From positions 310,001-374,000 of the forward strand of contig NZ_JBODSD010000004.1 in the NCBI RefSeq assembly GCF_050632745.1: DNA of 64,000 nt, written 5' to 3'. Within the stretch, counting starts at the first letter, position 1. Each line of letters begins with the position of its first letter. The translations under genes were made by a program, and so were the position numbers. Positions 1 to 8,471 of this stretch are shown in pieces. The DNA comes from Mumia sp050632745 (lineage in GTDB: Bacteria; Actinomycetota; Actinomycetes; Propionibacteriales; Nocardioidaceae). The notes under the pieces were generated by a model. The model was not told the origin of the DNA and did not search any database. It saw only the letters and a list, made by a program, of their open reading frames with translations.

Positions 1-283
1 CACCGCGTTCACCGACGCCGGGGCGGCCGTCGCGCCGGTCTACACCGCTCGGGACATCGCGGAGGACCCGCACGTGCGCGAGGCCGAGATGCTCGTCGAG
101 GTCGAGGACGCCGACCTCGGCCCTGTCCTCCAGCACAACGTGATGTGGCGGATGTCCGAGACGCCGGGCCGCATCCGCTTCCCCGGCCGTGCCCACGGCG
201 AGGACACCGACGCCCTGCTCGCCGAGCTCGGCGTCGACGCCGACACCCTCGCCGACCTCCGTTCCCGCTCCGTCGTCCGCTGA
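1..283 (+). CDS. Family III (CaiB/BaiF) CoA-transferase, C-terminal fragment
   Basis: The gene enters from the left edge; the first complete codon is at base 2 and the stop at 281-283, leaving about 93 residues. The visible segment VYTARDIAEDPHVREAEM is the typical C-terminal region of formyl-CoA-transferase-like enzymes and resembles the matching part (ADMLKDPHYAAREAV) of the complete family member at 45002..46210. These enzymes move CoA between carboxylic acids. The catalytic Asp lies in the missing part. The cyclase gene follows after 31 bases on the same strand, so this is probably one operon in which acids made downstream are activated. The specific acid cannot be told. Confidence 0.72.
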   Translation, partial: TAFTDAGAAVAPVYTARDIAEDPHVREAEMLVEVEDADLGPVLQHNVMWRMSETPGRIRFPGRAHGEDTDALLAELGVDADTLADLRSRSVVR

Positions 284-314
284 CGTGGACGAGCCCGACC
301 TGAAAGAAGACGGC

Positions 315-1163
315 ATGACCACCACCCCGACCGCCCCCTCCCCCACACGGAGCCTCCTCGACGCCGTGCGCGCCGGGGTCCGCGTGGTCGACCTCGGCCG
401 ACGCCTCACCGTCGGCATGCCGCAGTCGCCCAACCACCCGCCGTACTGGCACGCGCTCCCACGCCGCCACGGCGACATGGTGCGCGTCGACGGCGGCTCG
501 GCGGCCAACGACATGATCTCGATGGGCACGCACGTCGGCACCCATGTCGACGCGCTCGCGCACGTGTCCCAGGACGGCAGGCTGTACGGCGGGCTCGAGG
601 TGGCGGACGCGCTCGAGGGCGGCCGGTACGCCGAGCTCGGCGCGCACACCATCGCCCCGATGGTGCGCCCCGGGGTCCTGCTCGACGTCCCGTCCGCGCT
701 CGGGGTCGGGCGCCTGGAGCCCGGCTACGAGATCACCGTCGCCGACCTCGAGCGCACGCTCGAGCTCCAGGGCAGCACCATCGTCCCCGGCGACGTCGTC
801 CTGGTCCGCAGCGGATGGGGTCAGCACTTCGACAGCGGGGCCAAGGAGCTCTTCATCGGCCACGACTCGGGCGTGCCCGGGGTCGGTGCCGCGGGTGCGC
901 AGTGGCTCGTCGACCACGGGATCCACGCGACCGGCGCCGACACCATCGCGTACGAGTGCCTCCCGCCGGGCGCCGGTCACGCGACGCTGCCGGCGCACCG
1001 TGTCCTGCTCGTCGAGAACGGCGTCTACATCGTCGAGACGATGGACCTCGAGGAGCTCGCGGCCGACCGCATCCACGCCTTCGTCTTCGTCCTCTCGCCG
1101 CTGCCGTTCTTCGGCGCGACCGGCTCCCCCGTCCGTCCGCTGGCGGTGGTCGAGGATGAGTGA
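315..1163 (+). CDS. Cyclase-family (kynurenine-formamidase-like) metal hydrolase
   Basis: A 282-residue protein of the cyclase family, which contains metal-dependent amide and lactone hydrolases such as bacterial kynurenine formamidase. The family signature HxGTHxDxxxH is present as HVGTHVDALAH near residues 73-83, and a downstream HATLPAHRVLL segment fits the C-terminal part of the fold. The ATG at 315 is preceded by GAAAGAAGA, a reasonable ribosome site; in-frame codons upstream overlap the previous gene. The last codons overlap the PrpD-like gene by 8 bases. Next to an imide hydrolase, a role in hydrolysing a cyclic or N-acyl amide is plausible, but the substrate is unknown. Confidence 0.82.
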   Translation: MTTTPTAPSPTRSLLDAVRAGVRVVDLGRRLTVGMPQSPNHPPYWHALPRRHGDMVRVDGGSAANDMISMGTHVGTHVDALAHVSQDGRLYGGLEVADALEGGRYAELGAHTIAPMVRPGVLLDVPSALGVGRLEPGYEITVADLERTLELQGSTIVPGDVVLVRSGWGQHFDSGAKELFIGHDSGVPGVGAAGAQWLVDHGIHATGADTIAYECLPPGAGHATLPAHRVLLVENGVYIVETMDLEELAADRIHAFVFVLSPLPFFGATGSPVRPLAVVEDE

Positions 1164-2637
1164 CCCGTCGGAGGTGACGCTCGGAGCGCAGGTCGCCCGC
1201 TTCGCCGTCGACGCTGCCCGCCACGGGATCCCGGACGACGTCGCCGCGAGCGCCCGGCAGCGCGTCCTCGACGTGCTCGGCCTCTGCGTCGCCGCGCACC
1301 GGCTCGAGACGAGCGCCGCGATCGTCGACCACGTCCTCGACCAGGGCGGGCACGCCCAGGCGACGATCGTCGGCGTCCGCGACCGGGTGACCGCCGCCCA
1401 GGCAGCGCTCGCCAACGGCGTGCTGGCCCACTCCCTCGACTACGACGACACCCACCTCCCGTCGGTGCTCCATCCCAGCGCGAGCGTCGTCCCCGCGGCG
1501 CTGGCCGCCGCCGAGCACACGGGCGCCGACGGTGCGCTGACCGTGCGCGCGGTAGCGGTCGGGCTCGAGGTCGCCGTCCGGCTCGGCATGGCCGGGTACG
1601 ACGCGGAGCTGGGCAACTCGGTGTTCTTCGAGCACGGGCAGCACGCCACCTCGATCACCGGCGCGATGGGCAGCGCGGTCGCGGCCTCGCTGCTCTACGG
1701 GGCCGACGAGAAGGGCGTGCTGGACGCGCTCGGCGTGACCGCGTCGATGGCGTCGGGGATCATCGAGGCCAACCGCACGGGCGGCACCGTCAAGCGGCTC
1801 CACTGCGGGCTCGCCGCCCAGTCCGGAGTCACCGCCGCCCAGCTGGTGCGGCGCGGCTTCACGGGCCCGCCGACCGTCCTCGAGGGACGCTTCGGGTTCT
1901 TCGAGGCGTGGCTGCACGGGCGCTTCCGCCCCGAGGCGGTCACCGAGGGCCTCGGCAAGGAGTGGTCGGTCCCCGGCATCTTCTTCAAGCCGTACCCCGC
2001 GAACCACTTCACGCACACGTCGATCGACGCCGGCCTGGCGTTGCGGGCCCGCGGCATCAGGCCCGACGACGTCGCGTCGATCCGGATCGGCGCGCCGACG
2101 GCGGTGATCCGCACGATCGGACAGCCGCTGGAGACCAAGCGCACGCCGCAGACCGGCTACCAGGCCCAGTTCAGCGGCCCGTACGCGGTCGTCGCCGGCC
2201 TGCTCGGCGGCGGCGGGCTCGGCCTCGGCCTCGACGACTTCACCGACGCGCTCGCGCAGGACCCGGTGCGCCGGGCACTGATGGCGACGGTGGACGTCGT
2301 CCCCGACCCGCGGTGCGACGCGATCTACCCGCACCAGTTCCCCGCCGTCGTCACGCTGCGGACCACCTCCGGCGAGGTCGTCGTCGAGGAGGTCCTCACC
2401 AACCGCGGCGGCCCGGAGCGCCCGCTCACCGACGACGAGCTGGCCTGCAAGTTCCGCGACAACGTCGCCGGCCGGGTCGGCACCGCCGACGCCGACGCCG
2501 TACGACACGACGTGCTCGCCCTCGACGCGCTCCCCCGCGTCGACGACGTGCTGCGCCGCCTCGCACCCCCCGCGGAGCCCGCTGCGGCGAGCCCCGCTTC
2601 CCCCACCCCGCACCCCACCGAGGAGGAGTCCGCATGA
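1156..2637 (+). CDS. MmgE/PrpD family protein
   Basis: A 493-residue protein typical in length for the MmgE/PrpD family, which includes 2-methylcitrate dehydratase and cis-aconitate decarboxylase, enzymes that act on branched di- and tricarboxylates without an iron-sulfur cluster. Family segments visible are LAHSLDYDDTH near residue 95 (the conserved DxDD-like region), HPSASVVPAALA, and KPYPANHFTHTSIDA in the C-terminal half. The ATG at 1156 overlaps the end of the cyclase gene, and its TGA overlaps the ATG of the imide hydrolase, so the three are translationally coupled. It may dehydrate or isomerise a methyl-substituted acid from ring degradation; this is inference. Confidence 0.85.
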   Translation: MSDPSEVTLGAQVARFAVDAARHGIPDDVAASARQRVLDVLGLCVAAHRLETSAAIVDHVLDQGGHAQATIVGVRDRVTAAQAALANGVLAHSLDYDDTHLPSVLHPSASVVPAALAAAEHTGADGALTVRAVAVGLEVAVRLGMAGYDAELGNSVFFEHGQHATSITGAMGSAVAASLLYGADEKGVLDALGVTASMASGIIEANRTGGTVKRLHCGLAAQSGVTAAQLVRRGFTGPPTVLEGRFGFFEAWLHGRFRPEAVTEGLGKEWSVPGIFFKPYPANHFTHTSIDAGLALRARGIRPDDVASIRIGAPTAVIRTIGQPLETKRTPQTGYQAQFSGPYAVVAGLLGGGGLGLGLDDFTDALAQDPVRRALMATVDVVPDPRCDAIYPHQFPAVVTLRTTSGEVVVEEVLTNRGGPERPLTDDELACKFRDNVAGRVGTADADAVRHDVLALDALPRVDDVLRRLAPPAEPAAASPASPTPHPTEEESA

Positions 2638-4100
2638 GCGACCTCGACCTGATCATCAAGAACGCCGACGTCGTCGTCGACGGCTCCCAGCTGACCCAGC
2701 AGCTCGACATCGGCGTCAAGGACGGCCGCATCGCCGTGCTCGCCCCGGACCTCCAGGTCGAGCCGGGCGTGGACCTGGTCGACGCGACCGGGCGGACCGT
2801 GTTCCCCGGCGTCGTCGACGCCCACCAGCACTGGGGCATCTACAACCCGCTGCCGGAGGACACCGCCACGGAGAGCCGGGCGTGCGCGCAGGGCGGCGTC
2901 ACGACGGCGCTCAACTACATGCGCACCGGCCAGTACTACCTCAACAAGGGCGGGGCGTACGCGGACTTCTTCCCGGAGGTGCTCGCGCAGACCGAGAACC
3001 GCTCGATCGTCGACTACGCCTTCCACCTGGCGCCGATGTCGCGAGGGCACATCGACGAGATCCCGTCGCTGGTCAAGGAGCACGGGGTCACGTCGTTCAA
3101 GATCTTCATGTTCTACGGCAGCCACGGCCTGCACGGCCGCTCGGAGGACCAGCGCGCGTTCCTCATGACGCCCGAGGGCGAGCGCTACGACTACGCGCAC
3201 TTCGAGTTCGTCATGCGCGGAGTCCAGGCCGCGCGGGAGCAGTACCCAGAGATCGCCGACCAGATCTCGCTGTCGCTGCACTGCGAGACCGCCGAGATCA
3301 TGAGCGCCTACACGAAGCTCGTCGAGGAGGACGGCACGCTGAGCGGGCTGCCGGCGTACAGCGCGTCGCGTCCGCCGCACTCCGAGGGCCTCGCGGTGAC
3401 CATCGCGTCGTACCTCGCGCACGAGACCGGGCTGCCGACGATCAACCTCCTGCACCTGAGCTCGCGCAAGGCCGTCGACGCCTCGCTGCGGATGGCCGAG
3501 GCGTTCCCGCACGTCGACTTCCGCCGCGAGGTCACCGTGGGCCACCTGCTCGCCGACTGCGACACCGCCCACGGGATCGGCGGCAAGGTCAACCCGCCGC
3601 TGCGCCCCCGCGAGGACGTCGAGGCTCTGTGGGAGCACGTGCTCGCCGGACGCGTCGACTGGGTCGTCAGCGACCACGCATGCTGCCGCGACGAGCAGAA
3701 GTTCGGCGCGGACCGCGACGACGTCTTCCTCGCGAAGTCGGGATTCGGCGGGGCGGAGTACCTGCTCGCGGGCATGATCACGGAGGGCCGCAAGCGCGGG
3801 CTCGGCCTCGACCAGATCGCCCGGCTCACGGCGACCAACCCCGCGGAGCGGTTCGGCCTCGGCGCGACCAAGGGCGCCATCCGGGTCGGGGCGGACGCCG
3901 ACCTCGCCGTCGTCGACATGGACCGGACGTGGACGGTCCGCGCCGAGGACTCGGAGTCGACCCAGGAGTACACGCCGTTCGAGGGCGCCGAGCTCACGGC
4001 CAAGGTCACCGACACCTTCGTCCGCGGCCGGCGCGTGCTCACCGACGGCGTCGTGACCGCGACGGGTGGCGGACGCTACCTGGCCCGCCCGAGCGTCTGA
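2634..4100 (+). CDS. Hydantoinase / cyclic-imide hydrolase family amidohydrolase
   Basis: A 488-residue amidohydrolase of the dihydropyrimidinase/hydantoinase group, which opens cyclic amides and imides in the cytoplasm. The binuclear metal site can be followed: HQH at residues 64-66, the carboxylated lysine candidate K156 in SFKIFMFYG, H216 in SLHCETAEI, H274 in NLLHLSS and D347 in VVSDHACC. Length matches the family. The ATGA overlap with the PrpD-like gene fixes the start. Family members open hydantoins, dihydropyrimidines, succinimide or maleimide. In a tetrapyrrole locus a maleimide such as an oxidised pyrrole end is an attractive substrate, but allantoin or hydantoin cannot be excluded. 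Confidence 0.85.
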   Translation: MSDLDLIIKNADVVVDGSQLTQQLDIGVKDGRIAVLAPDLQVEPGVDLVDATGRTVFPGVVDAHQHWGIYNPLPEDTATESRACAQGGVTTALNYMRTGQYYLNKGGAYADFFPEVLAQTENRSIVDYAFHLAPMSRGHIDEIPSLVKEHGVTSFKIFMFYGSHGLHGRSEDQRAFLMTPEGERYDYAHFEFVMRGVQAAREQYPEIADQISLSLHCETAEIMSAYTKLVEEDGTLSGLPAYSASRPPHSEGLAVTIASYLAHETGLPTINLLHLSSRKAVDASLRMAEAFPHVDFRREVTVGHLLADCDTAHGIGGKVNPPLRPREDVEALWEHVLAGRVDWVVSDHACCRDEQKFGADRDDVFLAKSGFGGAEYLLAGMITEGRKRGLGLDQIARLTATNPAERFGLGATKGAIRVGADADLAVVDMDRTWTVRAEDSESTQEYTPFEGAELTAKVTDTFVRGRRVLTDGVVTATGGGRYLARPSV

Positions 4101-4111
4101 CCGTGCCCGCC

Positions 4112-4921
4112 TCAGCCGGTCCAGCCGAAGCGGTACGAGAGGGTGGCCGTGGTCTCGAGCAGCGCCTCGCGGCACGCGTCGAGCTCCCTCGCGAACCGCT
4201 CGGCCGGACCGCACACGCTGACGACCGCGACCGGGCGGCCGTCGTTGCCGCGGACGGGGGCCGCGACCGACGCGGCACCCTCCATGCGCTCGCCGGCGGA
4301 GTGCGCCCAGCCCTGGCGGCGGACCTCGGCGAGGTCGCGCCGCAGGGCAGCGGCGTCCACGAGCGTGCTGTCGGTCAGCGGGTCGAGCGGGGCCGACTCG
4401 AGGTAGGCCGTGGCCTCGTCCTCGGGCAGGAACGCGAGGAACGCGCGCGAGGACGCTCCGGCGTGCAAGGGGTACGGCTCACCGATCGTGACCGACATGA
4501 TGACCTCCCGGTCGGGGGTCACCTGGTCGACGTAGATCCGGCTGCGGGTGCCGAGCAGGACCGACAGCGTCGCGGTCTCGTCGGTCCGGGCGGACAGGTC
4601 CTCGAGGAACGGCCGGCCGATCCGGCGGACGTCGATCCGGTCGAGGTAGGTCAGTCCGAGGCGCATCGCCGCGACGCCCAGCGAGTAGCGGCGGCTGCGC
4701 TCGTCGAGGGCGACCAGGTCGCGGCTGCGCAGCGACGCGAGCACGCGGTGGACGGCGGCCTTGGAGAGGTCGAGCGCGTCGGCGATCTCCGTGACGCCGA
4801 GGTCCGGGCTGCCGCTCTCGGTGAACAGCAGCAGCACGTCAGCGGCGCGCTCGACCGTGGCGATCGTGGCGCTGGTGCTCTCCGCAACACCCTGGGCAGC
4901 CTGCTTGGTCCTCGGGGACAT
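4112..4921 (-). CDS. IclR family transcriptional regulator
   Basis: A 269-residue regulator with an N-terminal winged helix (about residues 20-80: VERAADVLLLF, ITEIADAL-like helix, KAAVHRVLASL) and a C-terminal IclR effector domain (about 95-265) ending near YRFGW. The ATG at 4921 is chosen over an upstream in-frame start at 4990 because GAAGGAG lies just before it and the 23 extra residues are low-complexity arginine-rich. It is divergent from the acyl-CoA synthetase gene and convergent with the imide hydrolase operon (11 bases apart). IclR proteins usually control adjacent catabolic operons in response to an acid or aromatic effector, so the 1-6.6 kb genes are the likely targets. Confidence 0.9.
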   Translation of the reverse strand: MSPRTKQAAQGVAESTSATIATVERAADVLLLFTESGSPDLGVTEIADALDLSKAAVHRVLASLRSRDLVALDERSRRYSLGVAAMRLGLTYLDRIDVRRIGRPFLEDLSARTDETATLSVLLGTRSRIYVDQVTPDREVIMSVTIGEPYPLHAGASSRAFLAFLPEDEATAYLESAPLDPLTDSTLVDAAALRRDLAEVRRQGWAHSAGERMEGAASVAAPVRGNDGRPVAVVSVCGPAERFARELDACREALLETTATLSYRFGWTG

Positions 4922-5069
4922 CGGGCGACTCCTTCTCCGTCGTCGTCGTTCGGGCCGGTCGTGCTGGCCCGGGCGGATCAGTTCTCTCACGAAGACACCG
5001 CCGAATCAAGACACCGTTCCACCCGCCCTTCGAACACGATGCCATCCGACCCCGCTGCGAGGTGCTGAC
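4922..5069. promoter_or_regulatory. Divergent IclR / acyl-CoA synthetase control region with a direct repeat
   Basis: The 148-base region between two divergent genes. It holds a direct repeat AAGACACCG at 4992-5000 and 5008-5016, start-to-start 16 bases, a possible regulator site. It lacks the A+T-rich element found before the other island promoters, which suggests separate control by the neighbouring IclR protein. No convincing -10 box can be named. Confidence 0.4.
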
Positions 5070-6602
5070 ATGACCCCGACCGCCATCGGCGCTCCCCTGA
5101 ACATCGCCAACGGTGTGCTGGAGTTCGCCCGAGCGACCCCCACCGTCCTTGCCGTCCAGGACGGCGAGCGCTCCCTGACCTACCGTGAGCTGGGCGAGCG
5201 CGCGGCGCGCTGGGCCAACGCGCTGAACGACCTGGGCCTCCCGCCCGGGGCGCACGTCGCGGTGTGCGTCGGCAACCGCCTCGAGCATCCTGAGATCGCC
5301 TGCGGCGTGGCCCTGGCGGCGATGACGATGATCCCGGTGAACCCCCGCTACACCCCCGCGGAGGCCCGGTTCGTGCTCGAGCACTCCGAGGCACGGGCCG
5401 TGGTCGTCGAGGGGGCGCTCGCCGGCCTGGTGGCGGACGCGGCACGGGACAGCGGCATCCCGGTGGTGGCCCTCGACGGCGCGGAGGGCGCGCTCGCGTA
5501 CGACGCGCTGCTCGCCGCCGCGTCGCCGGTCGCGCCCTCGCCGGTCGTCGACGAGTCCGAGCCGTTCTGCATCGCCTACACGTCGGGCACCACGGGTCAG
5601 CCCAAGGGTGTGATGATCTCCCACCGCTCGCGGACGCTGACCTTCTACCAGGCGGCGGCGGAGTGGGGCCTGGGCAACGGGCGGGTGTCGCTGGCGGTCG
5701 CCCCGATGTACCACGGGGCCGGGTTCGCGTTCGCGTACGCGCCGGTGTTCACCGGCGGCACGGTGGTGATGCTGCCGAAGTGGTCGCCCGAGGCGATGCT
5801 CGACCTCGTGGAGCGCCACGGCGTCCAGTCCGTCTTCCTCGTGCCCGCCCACGCCCAGATGCTGCGGGCGCTCGGGGCGGAGGCGATCGCGGCCCGCGAC
5901 CTCAGCCGGCTCGACACGCTCTACTTCAACGCGGCCGCCCTCCCGTGGGAGCTGAAGCAGTGGGTGATGGAGACCTTCCCCGGCGTCGCGGTCCACGAGC
6001 TATACGGCTCGACCGAGAGCGGCATCATCACGAACCTCCGCCCCGTGGACGCGACCCGCAAGCCGGGCTCGGTCGGGCAGCCGTGGTACATGACCGAGGT
6101 CCGGGTCGTCGACGCCGACGGAGCCCCCGTCGGCAACGGTGGGACCGGCGAGCTCTACAGCCGCTCGCCGTACCTGATGCGCGGCTACTTCAAGAACCCC
6201 GAGGCCACCGCGGCCTGCACGACCGACGACGGCTTCGTCACGTGCGGCGACCTGGTCCGGCTCGACGACGAGGGCTACGTCCACATCGTCGGACGGACCA
6301 AGGACATGATCGTCTCCGGCGGCGTCAACGTGTACCCGCGCGAGATCGAGGACGTGCTGGCGACCCACCCGGACGTCGTCGAGGCGTGCGTCCTCGGCGC
6401 TCCTTCCGAGACGTGGGGCGAGGAGGTCGTGGCGGTCGTCGTGCTCGCGGCGGGGCGCGGCCTCGACGCCGACGCCCTCGTCGCGCACTGCCGGGAGTCG
6501 CTCGCGGGGTTCAAGATCCCGCGCCGCTGGTCCACGATCGGGGCGCTGCCGCGCAACGCCGCGGGCAAGGTCGTCAAGCGGGACGTGCCGCTGCCCGCAT
6601 GA
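5070..6602 (+). CDS. AMP-forming acyl-CoA synthetase (fatty-acid/aryl-CoA ligase type)
   Basis: A 510-residue ANL-superfamily ligase that would activate a carboxylic acid to its CoA thioester with ATP. The P-loop-like motif YTSGTTGQPKG starts near residue 168; YGSTESG and TGELYSRSPYLMRGYF follow, then the GDLVRLDDEGYVHIVGRTKDMI hinge, and a catalytic lysine in the C-terminal NAAGKVVKRD. It is full length. The ATG at 5070 lies behind GAGGTGCTGAC; an in-frame extension upstream runs into the regulator gene on the other strand and is unlikely. Substrate range cannot be predicted; an acid from side-chain or phytol breakdown would fit the island. Its last 29 bases overlap the end of the convergent hydrolase gene. 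Confidence 0.88.
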   Translation: MTPTAIGAPLNIANGVLEFARATPTVLAVQDGERSLTYRELGERAARWANALNDLGLPPGAHVAVCVGNRLEHPEIACGVALAAMTMIPVNPRYTPAEARFVLEHSEARAVVVEGALAGLVADAARDSGIPVVALDGAEGALAYDALLAAASPVAPSPVVDESEPFCIAYTSGTTGQPKGVMISHRSRTLTFYQAAAEWGLGNGRVSLAVAPMYHGAGFAFAYAPVFTGGTVVMLPKWSPEAMLDLVERHGVQSVFLVPAHAQMLRALGAEAIAARDLSRLDTLYFNAAALPWELKQWVMETFPGVAVHELYGSTESGIITNLRPVDATRKPGSVGQPWYMTEVRVVDADGAPVGNGGTGELYSRSPYLMRGYFKNPEATAACTTDDGFVTCGDLVRLDDEGYVHIVGRTKDMIVSGGVNVYPREIEDVLATHPDVVEACVLGAPSETWGEEVVAVVVLAAGRGLDADALVAHCRESLAGFKIPRRWSTIGALPRNAAGKVVKRDVPLPA

Positions 6603-7263
6603 GGACGTCGGCCACGACCCTCGGTGCCGTCAGCGGGGCGTCGTGGCCGGCCTCGATCACCTCGTACGCCGTGCCGCGTGCGTCCAGGCGGGCGCGCGTG
6701 GTGCCCGAGGGGTAGCCGTCGGGCGTGCCGGAGCAGAAGACGTACGAGACCGGGCCGGCGTGCTCGTCCGGGACGTCCAGGGCGTCGAGCGACGGCGCGA
6801 ACGGCGTCGGCGTGAGCCGCGCGGCCATCCACGCCGCCGTCGCCTCGTCGAGGTCCCCACCCGCGACGGGCGCACGCGCGGGGATCGAGGTCTCGCGGGG
6901 CGGGAGCGTCACGCCCGCTGCGGGCGTGAGGTCGACGGCACGCTCCCCGGGATCGGGCACCGCGCCGTCGAGGTAGACGACGTGCCGGACCCGCGCCGGG
7001 ATCCGCGCCTCGAGCGCCCGCACGACCACCCCGCCCTGGCTGTGGCCGACGAGCACGAGGTCGTCGAGGTCCTCGGCCTCCACCAGCGCGACCAGCTCGT
7101 CCACCCACGTCTCCAGCCCGGCGACGGCACCTGCGGCACGCTCGCCCGCGCCGGTGAGGCTGGGCGCGTACACGTCGTGGCCGGCGGCGACGAGGTACGG
7201 CCGGACGCGGCGCCACGACCAGCCGCCCCGGAACGCACCGTGGACGAGCAGGAAGGTGCTCAC
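6574..7263 (-). CDS. Alpha/beta hydrolase, methylesterase-like
   Basis: A 229-residue alpha/beta hydrolase. The N-terminus FLLVHGAFRGGWSWRRV resembles the plant methylesterase (MES/SABP2) and hydroxynitrile lyase group; the nucleophile is S75 in GHSQGG and the catalytic His is probably H207 in EAGHDAPLTAP. The GTG at 7263 is preferred over a farther start at 7380 because it overlaps the stop of the upstream gene (GTGA) and gives an N-terminus that begins directly with the first beta strand. Plant MES16 demethylates chlorophyll catabolites, so a methyl-ester hydrolase for a tetrapyrrole is a possible role here, though many unrelated esterases share these features. Confidence 0.82.
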   Translation of the reverse strand: MSTFLLVHGAFRGGWSWRRVRPYLVAAGHDVYAPSLTGAGERAAGAVAGLETWVDELVALVEAEDLDDLVLVGHSQGGVVVRALEARIPARVRHVVYLDGAVPDPGERAVDLTPAAGVTLPPRETSIPARAPVAGGDLDEATAAWMAARLTPTPFAPSLDALDVPDEHAGPVSYVFCSGTPDGYPSGTTRARLDARGTAYEVIEAGHDAPLTAPRVVADVLMRAAARPA

Positions 7264-7577
7264 CGCGGGTCCGGCTCGTCCAGGACGACCTCGAGGTACT
7301 CGCGGGGGTAGGAGTCGTACGGGCGGAGGTGCTCGTACATCGCCTCGGTGTGGGCGACGTAGTCCGGGTGCTTGGTGCACTCCTCGTACGCCTCGACCGT
7401 GTCGAAGAAGCGCAGGTGGGTGAAGTGCGTCGGGTCCTCGAGGCCGCGGACCAGGCGGCGACCGCGGTATCCGGGGTGGTCGTGGAAGAAGCGACCGAAC
7501 TCCCCCGAGAGCGCGATGTAGGCCTGGGCGTGGTCCTCGCCGGGCTTGGTCCAGGCCTGGCTCACGACGACGATCAT
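7260..7577 (-). CDS. Small dimeric alpha/beta-barrel (ABM/EthD-like) protein
   Basis: A 105-residue protein of the dimeric ferredoxin-like alpha/beta-barrel type (antibiotic biosynthesis monooxygenase, EthD and IsdG folds). It begins MIVVVSQAWTKPGEDHAQA and has HPGYRGRRLVRGLEDPTHF and LRFFDTVEAYEE, the usual strand-helix pattern of one barrel half. Members include cofactor-free monooxygenases and haem-degrading enzymes, but also many of unknown role; the IsdG catalytic residues are not clearly present. It is the first gene of a two-gene unit with the esterase-like gene and is transcribed away from the RCCR-like gene at 7641, sharing its control region. Confidence 0.7.
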   Translation of the reverse strand: MIVVVSQAWTKPGEDHAQAYIALSGEFGRFFHDHPGYRGRRLVRGLEDPTHFTHLRFFDTVEAYEECTKHPDYVAHTEAMYEHLRPYDSYPREYLEVVLDEPDPR

Positions 7578-7605
7578 GCTTCCTCCACGGCTTCGTTCAA
7601 GACTC

Positions 7606-7640
7606 TCGACTCATAGATCATATATCTTTACACTGACGCA
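7606..7640 (+). promoter_or_regulatory. Promoter with island element; probable leaderless start
   Basis: ATAGATCATATATC at 7613-7626 matches 13 bases of the element before the core operon (29241-29253, other strand). It lies between a -35-like TCGACT (7606-7611) and a -10-like TACACT (7629-7634). The -10 ends six bases before the ATG at 7641 and no Shine-Dalgarno sequence exists, so the transcript may start at the ATG. The element position would suit an operator. Confidence 0.55.
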
Positions 7641-8471
7641 ATGACAAGCAGCGCTCAGACCAAGACCATCCCCGAGTTCCTCGCCGAGGCTCCCGACGTC
7701 GACAGCCGCGAGCTGTGGCAGGCGTTCTGGGAGATCCTGACCGCGGCGAAGGACAAGATCACCGCCGAGCTGCCCGTGCAGCCCCACCCCAACAGCGCCG
7801 GGCTGGCGTCCTGGAGCACGCCGGACGACTCGTACGAGGGGTCGCTCAACACCTACACGGGTGACGCCGACGAGGGTGTCGAGTGGCTCGTCCACTCGTG
7901 GATCGGCAACCGCAAGGCGTCGATCCTGGACATGAACCTCCAGGTCTGGCTCGGGCCGCACATCGACGTCCCGCACCTGATCCTCGTCTTCGGGACGATC
8001 CCCAACATCTTCCACTTCAGCGACCTCGTGCCGCGCCGGGACCTGTCGATCGACGTCGACTACCTGGAGCGCTACTACGAGCCTCAGAACGCCTCGTGGC
8101 TCGCGCTGCGCGGCGACGACCGCTTCACCTGGTCGGTCAGCCACGGCACGTACATGCGGGCCTTCCTCTCCCCCGTCGGCAACTCCTACGTCGCCGACCG
8201 CACCGACGACGTCGTCGAGACGCTGCGCGCCGCGGTCGAGCAGCGCGTGGACGCCTGGCTCCAGATGGTCCGCGAGGCCACGACGGTGCCGGTCGAGGAG
8301 CGGGCGGCGCTGCGCGAGCGCGACCACCTGCTGCGGACGTACGGCTACACCCTCGACCCGATGAACGAGCTGTCCAAGAAGTTCCTCGGTGCGCAGCGCG
8401 TCGAGGAGCTGGTCTCGGTCCGCGCCGGCCTCGCGCAGATGCGTGAGCTCCAGGGCAGGGACGCCCGATGA
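7641..8471 (+). CDS. Red chlorophyll catabolite reductase (RCCR)-like protein 1
   Basis: A 276-residue soluble protein. Key segments match what is known of plant RCCR: PHL at 111-113, DLVPRRDL at 128-135 and YLERYYE at 141-147, followed by an R-x-FLSP stretch near 170. Plant RCCR is a ferredoxin-dependent enzyme without cofactor that reduces the open-chain red chlorophyll catabolite; it is related to ferredoxin-dependent bilin reductases. Two further paralogues lie at 25327..26106 and 28382..29206. No ribosome site precedes the ATG. The ATGA overlap with the next gene makes a two-gene operon. The function as reductase of a linear tetrapyrrole is an inference from family membership. Confidence 0.75.
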   Translation: MTSSAQTKTIPEFLAEAPDVDSRELWQAFWEILTAAKDKITAELPVQPHPNSAGLASWSTPDDSYEGSLNTYTGDADEGVEWLVHSWIGNRKASILDMNLQVWLGPHIDVPHLILVFGTIPNIFHFSDLVPRRDLSIDVDYLERYYEPQNASWLALRGDDRFTWSVSHGTYMRAFLSPVGNSYVADRTDDVVETLRAAVEQRVDAWLQMVREATTVPVEERAALRERDHLLRTYGYTLDPMNELSKKFLGAQRVEELVSVRAGLAQMRELQGRDAR

